A stretch of 64,000 nt of DNA. Origin: JAXLWB01 sp046328715 (lineage in GTDB: Bacteria; Chloroflexota; Anaerolineae; Caldilineales; Caldilineaceae). A program made the translations under genes and the position numbers. The notes under the pieces are model-generated. The model was not told the DNA's origin. It saw only the letters and a list, made by a program, of their open reading frames with translations, and searched no databases. The stretch lies in contig JAXLWB010000001.1 of NCBI GenBank assembly GCA_046328715.1, positions 62,001 through 126,000 on the forward strand, in the 5' to 3' direction. Shown piece by piece: positions 1 to 8,856 of this stretch (the first letter of the stretch is position 1; the number at the start of each line of letters is the position of its first letter).

Positions 1-1176
1 ATGCTCCGAATACCATTGCTGCTTAAACGCATCGGAGTTTGTATCGGGAACTCGATACTCATATTTATAGTTAAATTCATTTTGATTGCCAGCACCGGGT
101 GGAGCGCTACATTGAAAGTAAGTACCGCCTGTGCTTGGAATGATCGTATTGGTCGAGGGCCGGTCGGAGCCTTCAAAGGTCACTCGCAAGAAGTAACCTT
201 CGGCCGGTACCTCTTTGTTGGCCGGTTGTGGCGTTGGTGGACGAATGCAACCAGCAGCCGTGACCGGTGTATAGTTTCCGACATATAGCTTCGCATAGAT
301 GGTAAGTAGTCGGCCATTGATTTCGAGTGGTGTAAATTGCGGCCCCAATGCCAATTCAAAAGGATATTTGGTCGGCGTCGGCGTTGGCGTCGCCGTGGCA
401 GTATCGGTTGGCGTGAAGGATGGTGTCGGCGGCGGTGGAGTCGCACCGACCAACAGTGGCACATTACTTACATCGTTCAAGACACGAACATTGCTGGCTG
501 CCACCCACACAGAACGACCGTTAACGCAGCAAATCTGTAGCCAGGTGCCTTCAGTGTTTCTGCCGGTAACAGGGACAGGCACATTGCGCCCAAGAATTGC
601 AATCAAGGGAAATTCGACGCTAGGGCCATCCAACAATGCAACCTCAGCGTTTTCGCTGATGATGAACGGAGTTGAAGTTTGGGTCGGCGTTGGTGTCCAG
701 GTTGGAGTATCGGTGATCGTCGGCGTGGGTGAACTGGTTTCAGTCTCCGTGGGCGTGTCGATTGGTGTGCCTTCGACGTTGACAGGGCTTGCTGTTTCGG
801 ATGGCAGCAAAGGGGGCTGGGTCGTTGGAAACGTTGGCAATACGGAGCGCGGATCTACTCCTTGCGGTACGATAATCACGCCAGGGGTGCCATCCTGCGG
901 CGGTGTGATGATGATTTGCAGGCCAGCGATTGTCTCAGGGGAAGGGGTAAAGGTTGGCAATAAGGTGCGTGTAGGTTCGGGTGTGGGGGCTGGCTGTGAA
1001 GTAAAAGTGAGCCCATTGCATCCCAAGAGGACAGCAAGCAGTGCAAACATGACAACAAACAACGCTCTTGCGCGTTCCCTTTGCTGCTGTTTGTCAAGTA
1101 CGGTGTGGCTAGCATTACTCGCCGAAGTAGAGAGTTCAGTTGCTGGCTTTCGGGGTTCGTTGAAGATTTCTGTCAT
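1..1176 (-). CDS. Thr/Pro-rich SH3-domain lipoprotein (3' end outside window)
   Basis: The reading frame is open from the ATG at 1176 to the window edge (392 codons, no stop), so the C-terminus is missing. The first 37 residues are hydrophilic. A hydrophobic segment (about 38-52) then ends in a lipobox LLGC with Cys53, so the mature protein is probably a lipoprotein outside the cytoplasmic membrane. Next come two long Pro/Thr/Ser-rich linkers flanking a bacterial SH3-like domain of about 60 residues (NAEVALLDGPS to VWVAASNVRV). After the second linker is a domain I do not recognise. The start codon overlaps the stop of the upstream response regulator (ATGA at 1173-1176), so the two are probably translationally coupled. 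Bacterial SH3 domains often bind cell-wall material; the substrate here is unknown. Confidence 0.8.
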   Translation of the reverse strand, partial: MTEIFNEPRKPATELSTSASNASHTVLDKQQQRERARALFVVMFALLAVLLGCNGLTFTSQPAPTPEPTRTLLPTFTPSPETIAGLQIIITPPQDGTPGVIIVPQGVDPRSVLPTFPTTQPPLLPSETASPVNVEGTPIDTPTETETSSPTPTITDTPTWTPTPTQTSTPFIISENAEVALLDGPSVEFPLIAILGRNVPVPVTGRNTEGTWLQICCVNGRSVWVAASNVRVLNDVSNVPLLVGATPPPPTPSFTPTDTATATPTPTPTKYPFELALGPQFTPLEINGRLLTIYAKLYVGNYTPVTAAGCIRPPTPQPANKEVPAEGYFLRVTFEGSDRPSTNTIIPSTGGTYFQCSAPPGAGNQNEFNYKYEYRVPDTNSDAFKQQWYSEH

Positions 1177-1556
1177 TGGACAGCTGCTTCCACCTTCGCC
1201 ACCAGGTCATCAAACGAGAATGGCTTGCCTAGAAACGAAATATTCGGGTCTTTGGCATGTCCACTTAGGGCAGTATCACCATAGCCAGAAGAAATGATAA
1301 TTGGCAAGCTGGGTGACCAGACCCGCAATTGTTTTAATACTTCGGTCCCATGTACAACAGGCAAGCCCAAATCAAGTAAAACAATACCGATTGAATCCTG
1401 ATATTCGCGGTAGCGGTCCAGCCCTTCCTGTCCATCGGTGGCGGTCAACACAGCAATGCCGATCTCACCTAAAATATCACTGACTGCAATACAAATATCT
1501 TCATTATCATCAATAATGAGCAATGACTTCGATTTATTAGATTCTGCTTGTATCAT
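1173..1556 (-). CDS. single-domain response regulator (CheY-like receiver)
   Basis: About 127 residues forming only a receiver domain. It has the acidic pair in LLIIDDNED, the phospho-acceptor Asp in IVLLDLGLP, the conserved Ser in IIISSGYG and the Lys in FLGKPFSFDDL. No output domain follows, so it acts by protein contact or phosphotransfer. I chose the ATG at 1556 because receivers normally start a few residues before the first strand; the frame also opens at a GTG at 1595, which would add 13 residues. Its stop codon overlaps the start of the lipoprotein gene. No histidine kinase is in the window. Confidence 0.85.
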   Translation of the reverse strand: MIQAESNKSKSLLIIDDNEDICIAVSDILGEIGIAVLTATDGQEGLDRYREYQDSIGIVLLDLGLPVVHGTEVLKQLRVWSPSLPIIISSGYGDTALSGHAKDPNISFLGKPFSFDDLVAKVEAAVQ

Positions 1557-1595
1557 CAGGAGCCGCCCCGCAATAAACTCGATCAACACACCCAC

Positions 1596-1983
1596 TTCTT
1601 ATGGGACAAACCATTTGCCGCCCTGTGTGTGGTATAGATTTGTCTTTCCGAAAAGTCGGTGTTAAACTGCAAGCTTTGTATTGAACTACAAATCAAGTTC
1701 TCGACGAAAACCAACGTTTCTCAATGCAAGCGTAATCACGCGTCGGTTCATATTATCTGACCTGGCGAATTACCCAAATGAAGTGGGTAAATACTTTCGC
1801 AAAATTGAGGATTTGGTTCAAATTGAAAAGAACACTTAATTTGTTCAATACTTTTATCATAAGTTGGGTAACTCATGCAAGCTTTTGAGAATCCGTACTG
1901 CAAGAGTCTACCCAGGCCCTACATGACGCGTGTACAGTCGATAGTCTGTATTCAAGGTCATGCTTGAACCGAAAGGAAATCAA
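1596..1983. other. intergenic region between divergent response regulator and rplI
   Basis: About 390 bases with no credible gene. It must hold divergent promoters for the response regulator (left) and rplI (right). It is A/T-rich around 1780-1870. I could not pick a -35/-10 pair with good spacing. Confidence 0.5.
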
Positions 1984-2508
1984 ATGGCTCGTGTAAAAGT
2001 TCTTCTGATGCAGGATGTGGCAAAGCTTGGCAACGCTGGTGAATCCTATATGGTTGCGGGTGGATATGCGCGCAACTTTTTAATGCCTCGTGGCATGGCG
2101 GTCTTGGCAACCAAAGGGGCCATGAAGCAAGCAGAAGTGATCAAGGATGCTGGTGTTCGTCGCCGCGCTAAGGAACTCTCCAATGCGCAAGCCCAAGCAC
2201 AGTTGATCAGAGGAAAACGGCTTCTGTTCACCGCTAATGCAGGCGAAAACAATCGCTTGTATGGCTCTGTTACCGCCAGTGATATTGCGGAAAAGTTGGC
2301 TACCACAGTCGGCTTTGATGTGGATCGCCGCAAGATTTTGCTCGATCAACCAATTCGTGAGCTTGGCGTCTTCCCCGTCGCTGTGCGCCTGATGCCGGAT
2401 GTCACCGCCGAATTTACGATTGGTGTCGTTCGTGAAGGCGAAGATTTTGAAAAAGCTGCGGCATACACCGCTGCTCACCTGGCTGGACAGGCGGGTGGTT
2501 CTGCGTAA
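1984..2508 (+). CDS. rplI: 50S ribosomal protein L9
   Basis: 174 residues starting MARVKVLLMQDV, with the family signature region GGYARNFLMPRGMA near residues 23-36. L9 has an N-terminal rRNA-binding domain, a long central helix (about 40-75) and a C-terminal domain; all three are present. It binds 23S rRNA at the base of the L1 stalk. Usual length is about 150, so the Ala-rich C-terminal extension (EKAAAYTAAHLAGQ) is somewhat long. An in-frame ATG lies 24 bases upstream, but GAAAGGAAA just before 1984 is a good ribosome binding site and the family starts here. The gene stands alone, with a strong terminator behind it. Confidence 0.95.
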   Translation: MARVKVLLMQDVAKLGNAGESYMVAGGYARNFLMPRGMAVLATKGAMKQAEVIKDAGVRRRAKELSNAQAQAQLIRGKRLLFTANAGENNRLYGSVTASDIAEKLATTVGFDVDRRKILLDQPIRELGVFPVAVRLMPDVTAEFTIGVVREGEDFEKAAAYTAAHLAGQAGGSA

Positions 2509-2556
2509 AATGCGCTTGCAGCTTGTTTTTAGTAACAAGGTTGAGCCGAACTAGAC

Positions 2557-2592
2557 AAACGGGATGCGTAGCCTTTACGCATCCCGTTTTTA
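2557..2592 (+). terminator. rho-independent terminator of rplI
   Basis: Perfect inverted repeat AAACGGGATGCGTA / TACGCATCCCGTTT with a short loop, followed by a T run. It lies about 50 bases after the rplI stop. Confidence 0.9.
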
Positions 2593-2642
2593 TTTATTTA
2601 CCCTGCCGAGCATACGCAAAACCGAGAAAGACGATAGAAATC

Positions 2643-2675
2643 AAACACGCATCCATGAAAAATGCGTGTTTTCTC
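2643..2675. terminator. bidirectional hairpin terminator
   Basis: Inverted repeat AAACACGCAT / ATGCGTGTTT with an 8-9 base loop, flanked by A and T runs. It lies between rplI and the convergent membrane-protein gene that ends at 2705, so it could stop transcription from either side. Confidence 0.7.
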
Positions 2676-2704
2676 TAAACGCTTCTTCGGTTTTACCTAG
2701 GCTA

Positions 2705-4771
2705 TTACTTTGTGGAACTTGATTGAACAAGTAGATTCAACTCGGCTACCTGGGCGAAGCCTGTAGCCTGATTTCGATATAAGATCACTTGAATTCGGTC
2801 GACTTTCTTTTCGCCTGGTAGCGGCAAGCGATAAGGATCTGCAATGGTCGTGTTTGGTGCGACCGTTTCATTGGCCAGCAAGCCCACCATTGGCGCTGCG
2901 GCGTCCTGTTGCACAATCTGGGTACCTCCCTCGCCGACCTGTAGATAGCGGCCTTGGGCAAGCGGACGAACACTCAGTGATAGCCCGGCTGGCCATCTTC
3001 CCTTTTCCAATCGCCAAAATAGCGTGACGTCCATTGCTGGTCCGTGGTTTGTCACAGGTGCCCCGGTTGGCGATGGTTGCACGCGATAGCCCGCAAACCA
3101 AACGCCTTCTTCAATTGGTCGTGAGTCGGGGTTTTCAATTGGGGGTAGTGAGGTGGGATAGAGTCGAACCTCCACCCAATCGGGACTTTGGGCCTGAAAT
3201 TGATAGGACTGGGCAGGAAGTTCACTGCGCAATGTAGCAAGTGATTCCCAGGTGGCAAAGAGTGGATTACCCTGCTGAATGACTGCTGCCGCTTGCGCAC
3301 TGCTGACCGTCTGAAGATCGGGGCGGATCTGCCAAATGTCGATCAGATATTGCATTGCCAACGTGTCGTCGACTGCGGCAAAGAGCGAAGCATGCTCTGG
3401 CAGCGACTGGTCTAGTAGGAGCGCCGCTTGGTTGAGCGCTGTATCTCCTGGCCGATGCCGGCTATCGGCTGGGGCGAAGGATAGATTGAAGCGCCAAAGA
3501 ATGGCCAAGAGCAGTAGAATAAGTACCAAGCGACGCTGTCTAACCACTTTCGAAACGTCGATATGTCGCTCCAACATCGAAAGTGGGGCCGCTAACCCAA
3601 TCAGCAGCAAGGGGTAGATGGGCAAAATCACTTGATACCAGTTGCCAAAACGATACATCCAGCAGAAGAGTAGGTAGATCGCAAGCGTGCCATATAGCGT
3701 TGTCGCCAGGTAACGACCTAATAGCGTGATCCCTATAATTCCAAATACCAGCATTGGGAGGGATAGCTCCTGCCACATCAAGGCCGGAAAGTGACCGCCA
3801 AAAAAGGCACGCCCCGGTTCTAACCCCCAAGACAACTCTTCTCGACCTTGGGCGGTACTGACAAAGGCCCAGAACCACTGGTCGGCATTCTGCCAATGGC
3901 CATTGCCCCACCATTCCGGGTGCGCCGCCCCACGGATATAGACGTAAAGGTAACTCACAAGTGGTAGAAAGGCGGCAATGACACACGCAACGATTATCTT
4001 CACTCTGCGCAAGAGTTGCGGCACTTCCCATAGAATGGCCGCAACCAAGGGAGGGACAATAAAGGCGACGGTGAGCATATGGGCAAGCGATAAGCCACAA
4101 AGTAAGGCCAATCCAACCAATCGGCGGTCCGCACTGGTTGTGTACCCTAATTTGAGCGCCTCGCGCCAACGTAGATAGACATACACAATGGCGAGCGTTT
4201 GTGCAATGGCGCTTGTGTACTGCTCGGTCGTCGTTGCGTAATACCAGAAAAAGTAAGTGAACGCATAGAACAAGGTCAATAAGGCAGCGATAATGAAATC
4301 GCCCTGGGGATAGCGTTCACTACAGGTGACTTTGCAAAGGAGAAGATAGAGCAACCAAAGGGCAATCAGCGCCCACAGTGTACTATAGCTGCTCAGAAGT
4401 GGTACGGGATTGGGCAACAGAATGCCAATCGTATGCAACAACCAACGTAGTGTGTGAAACCAAAGCCACCCGCCTATCGTATAGAGTGGGTAACCTGGGG
4501 CATTACTGGGTCGAGCGTCCACTTGGGCATACTGATGTGTAATCAGGTCGCCGCCTCGTAACTCTTCGGGCTGTAGACCCGTATCAAGAGTGGCAAGATA
4601 AAGTAGAAGGATGCTAAAAAAAAGCAAGTAATGTATCCATCGCTCGGCATTGCCAAACGTACCCCGGATGATTGTCGATTTCTGCTGCATGAAGTGATCT
4701 ATAGCATTCAAGCCGCGGCTGGTCAAGTGTAGATTGCTCTTAGGAGGCAAATTCCCGTAGTATTCAAACAA
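2705..4771 (-). CDS. multi-pass membrane protein, DUF2723/GT-C glycosyltransferase-like
   Basis: 688 residues with a short N-terminal cytoplasmic part, a hydrophobic region with about ten membrane segments (roughly 45-430) and a hydrophilic C-terminal domain of about 250 residues. The first outside loop reads ELRGGDLITHQYAQVDARPS followed by NAPGYPLYTIGGW. This resembles the acidic loop and the PPGYPLY-like motif of DUF2723/TMEM260-type proteins, a GT-C fold group that transfers sugars from polyprenyl carriers. The substrate cannot be read from sequence. The start at 4771 is the longest ATG; MQQKSTIIRG at 4690 is an alternative. It is transcribed alone, toward a hairpin at 2643-2675. Confidence 0.65.
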   Translation of the reverse strand: MFEYYGNLPPKSNLHLTSRGLNAIDHFMQQKSTIIRGTFGNAERWIHYLLFFSILLLYLATLDTGLQPEELRGGDLITHQYAQVDARPSNAPGYPLYTIGGWLWFHTLRWLLHTIGILLPNPVPLLSSYSTLWALIALWLLYLLLCKVTCSERYPQGDFIIAALLTLFYAFTYFFWYYATTTEQYTSAIAQTLAIVYVYLRWREALKLGYTTSADRRLVGLALLCGLSLAHMLTVAFIVPPLVAAILWEVPQLLRRVKIIVACVIAAFLPLVSYLYVYIRGAAHPEWWGNGHWQNADQWFWAFVSTAQGREELSWGLEPGRAFFGGHFPALMWQELSLPMLVFGIIGITLLGRYLATTLYGTLAIYLLFCWMYRFGNWYQVILPIYPLLLIGLAAPLSMLERHIDVSKVVRQRRLVLILLLLAILWRFNLSFAPADSRHRPGDTALNQAALLLDQSLPEHASLFAAVDDTLAMQYLIDIWQIRPDLQTVSSAQAAAVIQQGNPLFATWESLATLRSELPAQSYQFQAQSPDWVEVRLYPTSLPPIENPDSRPIEEGVWFAGYRVQPSPTGAPVTNHGPAMDVTLFWRLEKGRWPAGLSLSVRPLAQGRYLQVGEGGTQIVQQDAAAPMVGLLANETVAPNTTIADPYRLPLPGEKKVDRIQVILYRNQATGFAQVAELNLLVQSSSTK

Positions 4772-5119
4772 TTTCGGGCATATTGGAAAGAGAAAAAGTT
4801 AACCTTACGAAGACTCGAAACGCAGTTTGCATTACATCGAGATTTGCCTAACCGAAAAGATCATGCTTTAATCGCAATCATTACCGAAAAATACCACAAC
4901 GCTATTGCGGTATTTGAGAATGTAACTTACGCAAAAGTTTGCTAAGTTAGTCAGGTTCGGGAGTCTATACGGTTGTATAGAGGCTTTACAACGCATCAGC
5001 ACACGAGTAGGATTGCGCTTGTTCGCATTATTCCCATTGTTAGGTGCTGAGTGAAATGTAGAGCAAGCGATTCACAGATTGAATATTAGTATTTGCCAAT
5101 GCCTGAAAGGAGAACAACG
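4772..5119. other. divergent intergenic region
   Basis: About 350 bases between the membrane-protein gene (left) and the small-protein gene (right), with no credible gene. A perfect 7-base inverted repeat TCTATAC-ggtt-GTATAGA lies at 4964-4981 and could be a regulator site. GAAAGGAGA before 5120 is the ribosome binding site of the small gene. Confidence 0.45.
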
Positions 5120-5317
5120 ATGGCAAAGAATGCTTACAGCCACAAGAACAGTAAAGGTGTAACCTACTACCTGAATTCCCGCGAGGGTAAGAATGGTGCC
5201 AAGCTGTATTACTTCTCCCGCGAGTCTGGAGAGAACTCACTTGATAGCTTGCCAGCCGGCTACGTTGTGATGGAAAACGAACGCACCGGGCTGCCAATGC
5301 TCAAGAAGCAAGGCTAA
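5120..5317 (+). CDS. small basic conserved protein of unknown function (65 aa)
   Basis: A 65-residue protein starting MAKNAYSHKNSKGVTYYLN. A strong ribosome binding site (GAAAGGAGAACAACG) precedes the ATG at 5120, and a stable hairpin follows the stop, which is good evidence that it is real. It is rich in Tyr, Lys and Ser with no membrane segment or signal peptide. It contains a beta-like N-terminal half and a conserved-looking tail (GYVVMENERTGLPMLKKQG). I have the impression of similar short proteins in other bacteria but cannot name a family, so no function is given. Confidence 0.8.
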   Translation: MAKNAYSHKNSKGVTYYLNSREGKNGAKLYYFSRESGENSLDSLPAGYVVMENERTGLPMLKKQG

Positions 5318-5327
5318 GGGTACGAGA

Positions 5328-5366
5328 CGGGGAGACAGCCAGATCGAACTTCTGCTGTCTCCCCGA
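5328..5366 (+). terminator. strong hairpin after the small protein gene
   Basis: Inverted repeat CGGGGAGACAGC / GCTGTCTCCCCG with a loop of about 12 bases, starting 11 bases after the stop. It lacks a T run, so it may be a terminator variant or an mRNA 3' stabiliser. Confidence 0.6.
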
Positions 5367-5560
5367 TCTGCAAAACACCGCGACAATGCAGCTTGCCTCA
5401 ACACAGTTTCCCTAATATTCCTCGTGTTTTGATCGAGTCTTTTCCCACCATCGACAGTTCGCTCCAGTTCTCGTTCCTACACTTGTCACTGTAAAGCTCG
5501 CCCGAAAATTTGCGCTCACCCTTTGTATATTGCGTTATATTCATTTTAACCGTCCTAGTT

Positions 5561-5566
5561 TATAAT
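5561..5566 (+). promoter_or_regulatory. possible -10 box (TATAAT) for the class I amidotransferase-like gene
   Basis: A perfect TATAAT about 50 bases before the ATG at 5617. The matching -35 (TATTCA at 17-base spacing) is weak, so the promoter may need an activator. Confidence 0.4.
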
Positions 5567-5616
5567 GACAGGATACTTGTCAATCATGTCTAGCCTACTC
5601 CCTTCGGAGCTTGTCG

Positions 5617-6540
5617 ATGCGAATAGATCTTCGGACTGAGCGTTTTCTAGAACAACAGGGTGGAGTCGCAATCAAAAAGCGACCCTTGATCGGTGTACCT
5701 ACGGGGCGCGAGCGTTCCCAACGCTTTCATGGTCTGCCACTCTATATTATGAATCAAACCTATGTGCGCGTCCTTGAGTCCATGGGTGCGTTGCCTCTGC
5801 TGATTCCCTTGCAGATGAGTGAGGCGACCTTGCGCGGCATCTTTGAACGCCTGGATGGGCTCTTCTTGCCAGGCGGCGAAGATATGGATCCGGCGACCTA
5901 TGGTGAAGATCGGCATCCTCAACTTGGGGCCACGGATAGTGAACGCGACCGGACGGAAATGTTGCTAACCCGTTGGGCTATCGAAGAAGGAATGCCGCTG
6001 TTGGGCGTGTGCCGCGGAGTTCAAGTGATCAACGTGGTTTGTGGCGGGTCGCTCTATCAAGATTTGCTTTCGCAAGAGTCCAGCTATAGCAAGCATGATT
6101 ATTTCCCGCCCAATCACGAGCGATATCGGATCAGCCATCAGGTCTTAATCGAACCAGACAGTCGGTTGGCGCAGGCTTTAGGCAACGTGCATGAAGTCAA
6201 TTCAATGCATCATCAAGGAATTGCCAGGCTTGGTAACAGTCTGCGCGTTGTCGCACGTTCGGAAGATGGTTTGCCAGAGGCATTGGAAGTGCCAGAACTG
6301 CCCTTTGTGGTGGGCGTACAATGGCATCCGGAAGAGCTTGCAAAAACCGATCCCCATAGTGCTGGTCTTTTCTTTAACTTTATTGCTGCGGCAGCCAGCG
6401 AATGGCGTTTTGGCGTTCCAGAAGGGTGGCGTCACCATTTCGTGGAGCTATGTAGCAACCGCCAAACAAAGCTCAAGCAAAATGATGAACTACGAGTGAA
6501 CGAATTTGTAACCGCTGACGTGCGAAGCAACTGCGCCTAA
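5617..6540 (+). CDS. gamma-glutamyl-gamma-aminobutyrate hydrolase family protein (peptidase C26)
   Basis: 307 residues with the class I glutamine amidotransferase fold. The nucleophile elbow GVCRG has Cys132, and the catalytic pair is His237 and Glu239 in VQWHPEE. The substrate loop GLFLPGGEDMDP near residues 81-93 is typical of the PuuD/C26 group, which hydrolyses gamma-glutamyl amides such as gamma-glutamyl-GABA. There is no signal peptide, so it is cytoplasmic. The frame also opens at a TTG six bases upstream, but the ATG at 5617 sits correctly behind CGGAG. No other putrescine-degradation gene is nearby, so the true substrate is open. The DUF4332 gene follows after 20 bases and may be cotranscribed. 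Confidence 0.85.
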   Translation: MRIDLRTERFLEQQGGVAIKKRPLIGVPTGRERSQRFHGLPLYIMNQTYVRVLESMGALPLLIPLQMSEATLRGIFERLDGLFLPGGEDMDPATYGEDRHPQLGATDSERDRTEMLLTRWAIEEGMPLLGVCRGVQVINVVCGGSLYQDLLSQESSYSKHDYFPPNHERYRISHQVLIEPDSRLAQALGNVHEVNSMHHQGIARLGNSLRVVARSEDGLPEALEVPELPFVVGVQWHPEELAKTDPHSAGLFFNFIAAAASEWRFGVPEGWRHHFVELCSNRQTKLKQNDELRVNEFVTADVRSNCA

Positions 6541-6560
6541 TCTGCCAGTTATTATTCTTT

Positions 6561-6962
6561 ATGGGAAAGTTAGTTGTGTTGAAAAGTATGAGCAATGAGC
6601 TTCGGAATGCCTTGGAGAAGGCAGGTATCACCACCATGGAGCAACTGCTCGATCGCGGCGCAACAAAGCTCCAACGTCAAGAATTGGCTAAATACATAGG
6701 GCAAAGCGAGCGTGACATTCTTACCTGGGTAAACCGAGTTGATCTCATGCGCGTTAAGGGAATCGGCCAGGAATATACCGATCTGCTGGAGGCGACTGGC
6801 GTATACTCAGTAAAGCAACTAGGCTGTCTATTATCTAGTAGCCTCTTCTCTAAAATGCTGGCAGTAAATCGTGAGGCATATCTTGTCCGCCGCATGCCAA
6901 GCGAAGGAATGGTCGTAACCTGGGTTTCCCAAGCAAAAGAGTTGGAACAGAAGGTAAAATAG
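6561..6962 (+). CDS. DUF4332 helix-hairpin-helix protein
   Basis: 133 residues. The middle (LMRVKGIGQEYTDLLEATG, about 55-73) matches the DUF4332 pattern, a helix-hairpin-helix-like fold related to DNA-binding and polymerase-associated modules. The first 50 residues look like another short helical hairpin repeat (LRNALEKAGITTMEQLLDRG). No catalytic residues or membrane segments are visible. The gene starts 20 bases after the preceding hydrolase and has no clear ribosome binding site. An internal ATG at MSNELRNALEK is an alternative start. Confidence 0.75.
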   Translation: MGKLVVLKSMSNELRNALEKAGITTMEQLLDRGATKLQRQELAKYIGQSERDILTWVNRVDLMRVKGIGQEYTDLLEATGVYSVKQLGCLLSSSLFSKMLAVNREAYLVRRMPSEGMVVTWVSQAKELEQKVK

Positions 6963-7021
6963 GTTTGGAAGTTGCCGAAGGGGAAGCGCAAGAGTCAATA
7001 GACTTATGCTACATCGACGCC

Positions 7022-7891
7022 TCAATGCGCAGGGATGCTATCTTTGGTAGCCCCTTGGACGATGGGTTCGGTCGTGGGGTGATTACTACCACCTTCTGGT
7101 TCAAGCGTGATAACAACTCGCTCATATTCATCAAATGGCTTTGTGAGTTTGATGAGCAACGTACTACTCCCAAACTCGTTGACGGTCAATGTACCGCCAT
7201 CAGTGTACTCTTCGCCGCTTACTAACCAACACTGATAAGTCTCCCCTGGCGGCGGTTGGGGAAAGTCAGCCACATAAAGCAACGCTGTCTCAAAACCCTC
7301 GCCCCAAATCAAATCTGCATCAAAATGCTCTGCTTGATCCGAAGGTGTCAACACAATGCGCTCAGAGTCGTCCATCGCGATGACAGAAAACGTGGTCTTC
7401 TGAAGGTAAATTTCGGATTCCAATGCCTGCTGTGTCTGACGCAAATCCGCCACTTGTCGACTCCAATAGCCATTGACGAGGAAGAGCAGAAGCAACATCG
7501 CAAACGCCGTTCCCAATTGCAGCGACCATGGTGGAAGCTGAAGCCGTTTCCACCATGGCGTCCCTACTCCTTTGGGCGCGCTATGGCTGGCAGGTTTAGG
7601 CGTTACAGCAGGATTGCGAATTGCCGACTGTAAACGTGCTTCTAAGCCCACAGGTACATCCACCGGTGGCGCAGCATATAACAATTTATCAGCCAAATCT
7701 GAGTAACTGGCTAACTCTTCTGCAAGCTCTGGTTGTGTGGCTAGCAGTTTCTGCACTGTCGCTGCCTCATCGGAGTCGGTGACACCCAGAGCAAATGCGG
7801 CAAGTAACTCCTCAATCTCGGGATTGATAGGTTCGCTGTTATTGGGATTCGATTGGCTTTGTCCGTTATTTTCGGACTTATTGTTACGCAT
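7022..7891 (-). CDS. anti-sigma factor, RskA-like
   Basis: 289 residues. The N-terminal cytoplasmic part (about 20-100) has the anti-sigma pattern EIEELLAAFALGVTDSDEAATV. One membrane segment lies near 125-145 (FAMLLLLFLVNGYW), and an extracytoplasmic domain follows with PPPGETYQCWLV, as in the RskA C-terminal domain. No zinc-binding HxxxCxxC motif is visible, in keeping with the RskA/RslA-like group lacking it. It lies 185 bases downstream of the ECF sigma gene on the same strand, so it most likely binds that sigma factor and releases it on an envelope signal. Confidence 0.88.
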   Translation of the reverse strand: MRNNKSENNGQSQSNPNNSEPINPEIEELLAAFALGVTDSDEAATVQKLLATQPELAEELASYSDLADKLLYAAPPVDVPVGLEARLQSAIRNPAVTPKPASHSAPKGVGTPWWKRLQLPPWSLQLGTAFAMLLLLFLVNGYWSRQVADLRQTQQALESEIYLQKTTFSVIAMDDSERIVLTPSDQAEHFDADLIWGEGFETALLYVADFPQPPPGETYQCWLVSGEEYTDGGTLTVNEFGSSTLLIKLTKPFDEYERVVITLEPEGGSNHPTTEPIVQGATKDSIPAH

Positions 7892-8076
7892 TTTCGTTTA
7901 AGACAACGGTAATGAGCGCCTGTTTGGATTGGTATATATACAACATTTGAATGTGATAGCCTTACGAATACTTTTGCCTTTCTTATCTATTCCATTGCCG
8001 CTTCTAGATTGTCACCTCAATCCACTTTGACAAGCTCTTCATTGGAGACCACCTGAGTGACTTATACCCCCAAGAT

Positions 8077-8676
8077 TTACTGTCTGGATGCCTCATCTAG
8101 TGAGTTTTCCATTGTGGCTTCCACCCAAAGTGTGCGTAGCTTTTGTAGCCCCAAGCGCAAGCGAGTTTTTACGGTGCCAAGTGGCAATTGCAAACGTTCC
8201 GCTAGATCGCTGTGAGTGTGACCGGCGTAAAAGGCGAGCTCGATCAGCTGTCGTTGTTCCTCTGGTAATTGGTGAAGCAGGCGACGTAAAATTTGGCCGT
8301 TATACCAATTTACATCCTCAATATTGATGTTTGGGAAAGTCGTTTCTTCCTCAACCGGATCTTTTTGAATTACAAAGTGACGCTCTTCGCGTCGCAAGCG
8401 GTCAATCGCTGCATTACGTGTCATCGTTAGTAGCCAGCCGCTAAAGTGGCCAAAGGCAGGGTTCCAGCGATCAGGCTTTTGCCAAAGTTTCACAAAGACA
8501 TCTTGCGTCACTTCTTCTGCCACTGTTGATTGACCCACGATCCGAAGTGCCAAACTAAATACAAGTTTGCTGTAAGCTCGGTACAAGCGCATCAGTGCAT
8601 CTTGGTCGCCTGCGGCAACCAATTGCAATGTAAGCTCCTCGTTCAGGTGTGTCTCTTTGAGATCCGATGCGCTCAT
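8077..8676 (-). CDS. ECF RNA polymerase sigma factor (SigK/RpoE type)
   Basis: About 199 residues. Region 2 spans LYRAYSKLVFSLALRIVG to GWLLTMTRNAAIDRLRR and includes the -10-recognition segment EEVTQDVFVKLWQ. Region 4 (LPEEQRQLIELAFYAGHTHS then LGTVKTRLRLGLQKLR) has the helix-turn-helix for the -35 element. Region 3 is absent, as usual for ECF factors. I place the start at the ATG at 8676 (MSASDLKETH); a start at 8748 would put the N-terminus inside a repeat-like stretch. The partner anti-sigma gene follows on the same strand. Confidence 0.9.
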   Translation of the reverse strand: MSASDLKETHLNEELTLQLVAAGDQDALMRLYRAYSKLVFSLALRIVGQSTVAEEVTQDVFVKLWQKPDRWNPAFGHFSGWLLTMTRNAAIDRLRREERHFVIQKDPVEEETTFPNINIEDVNWYNGQILRRLLHQLPEEQRQLIELAFYAGHTHSDLAERLQLPLGTVKTRLRLGLQKLRTLWVEATMENSLDEASRQ

Positions 8677-8733
8677 CGTGGCGAGTGTATCATTCCTAAT
8701 GATCAGGGTCAACTCTTCGATACAAAAACAACG

Positions 8734-8779
8734 AGATGCAAGCTGCAAAACTAGATGGAAGTTACAACTTGCATCTTAC
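8734..8779. repeat. stuttered inverted repeat upstream of the sigma gene
   Basis: AGATGCAAG and CTTGCATCT form a perfect 9-base inverted repeat. Related words (AGCTGCAAAA, AAGTTACAACTTG, TTACAACTTGCC) fill the loop and right flank. It lies between the divergent sigma and SDR genes. Confidence 0.6.
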
Positions 8780-8856
8780 AACTTGCCTGCTGCCCGATTC
8801 ATCTACAAATTAATACAAAATAGACTGATTGGTTGCCTTTTGATACACTTAGCTCT

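Noticed and set aside
299..1297. Long forward frame rich in Val and Gly
   Set aside because: It is antisense to the Thr/Pro-rich linkers of the lipoprotein; ACG/ACC-rich DNA yields Val/Gly codons in the other strand.
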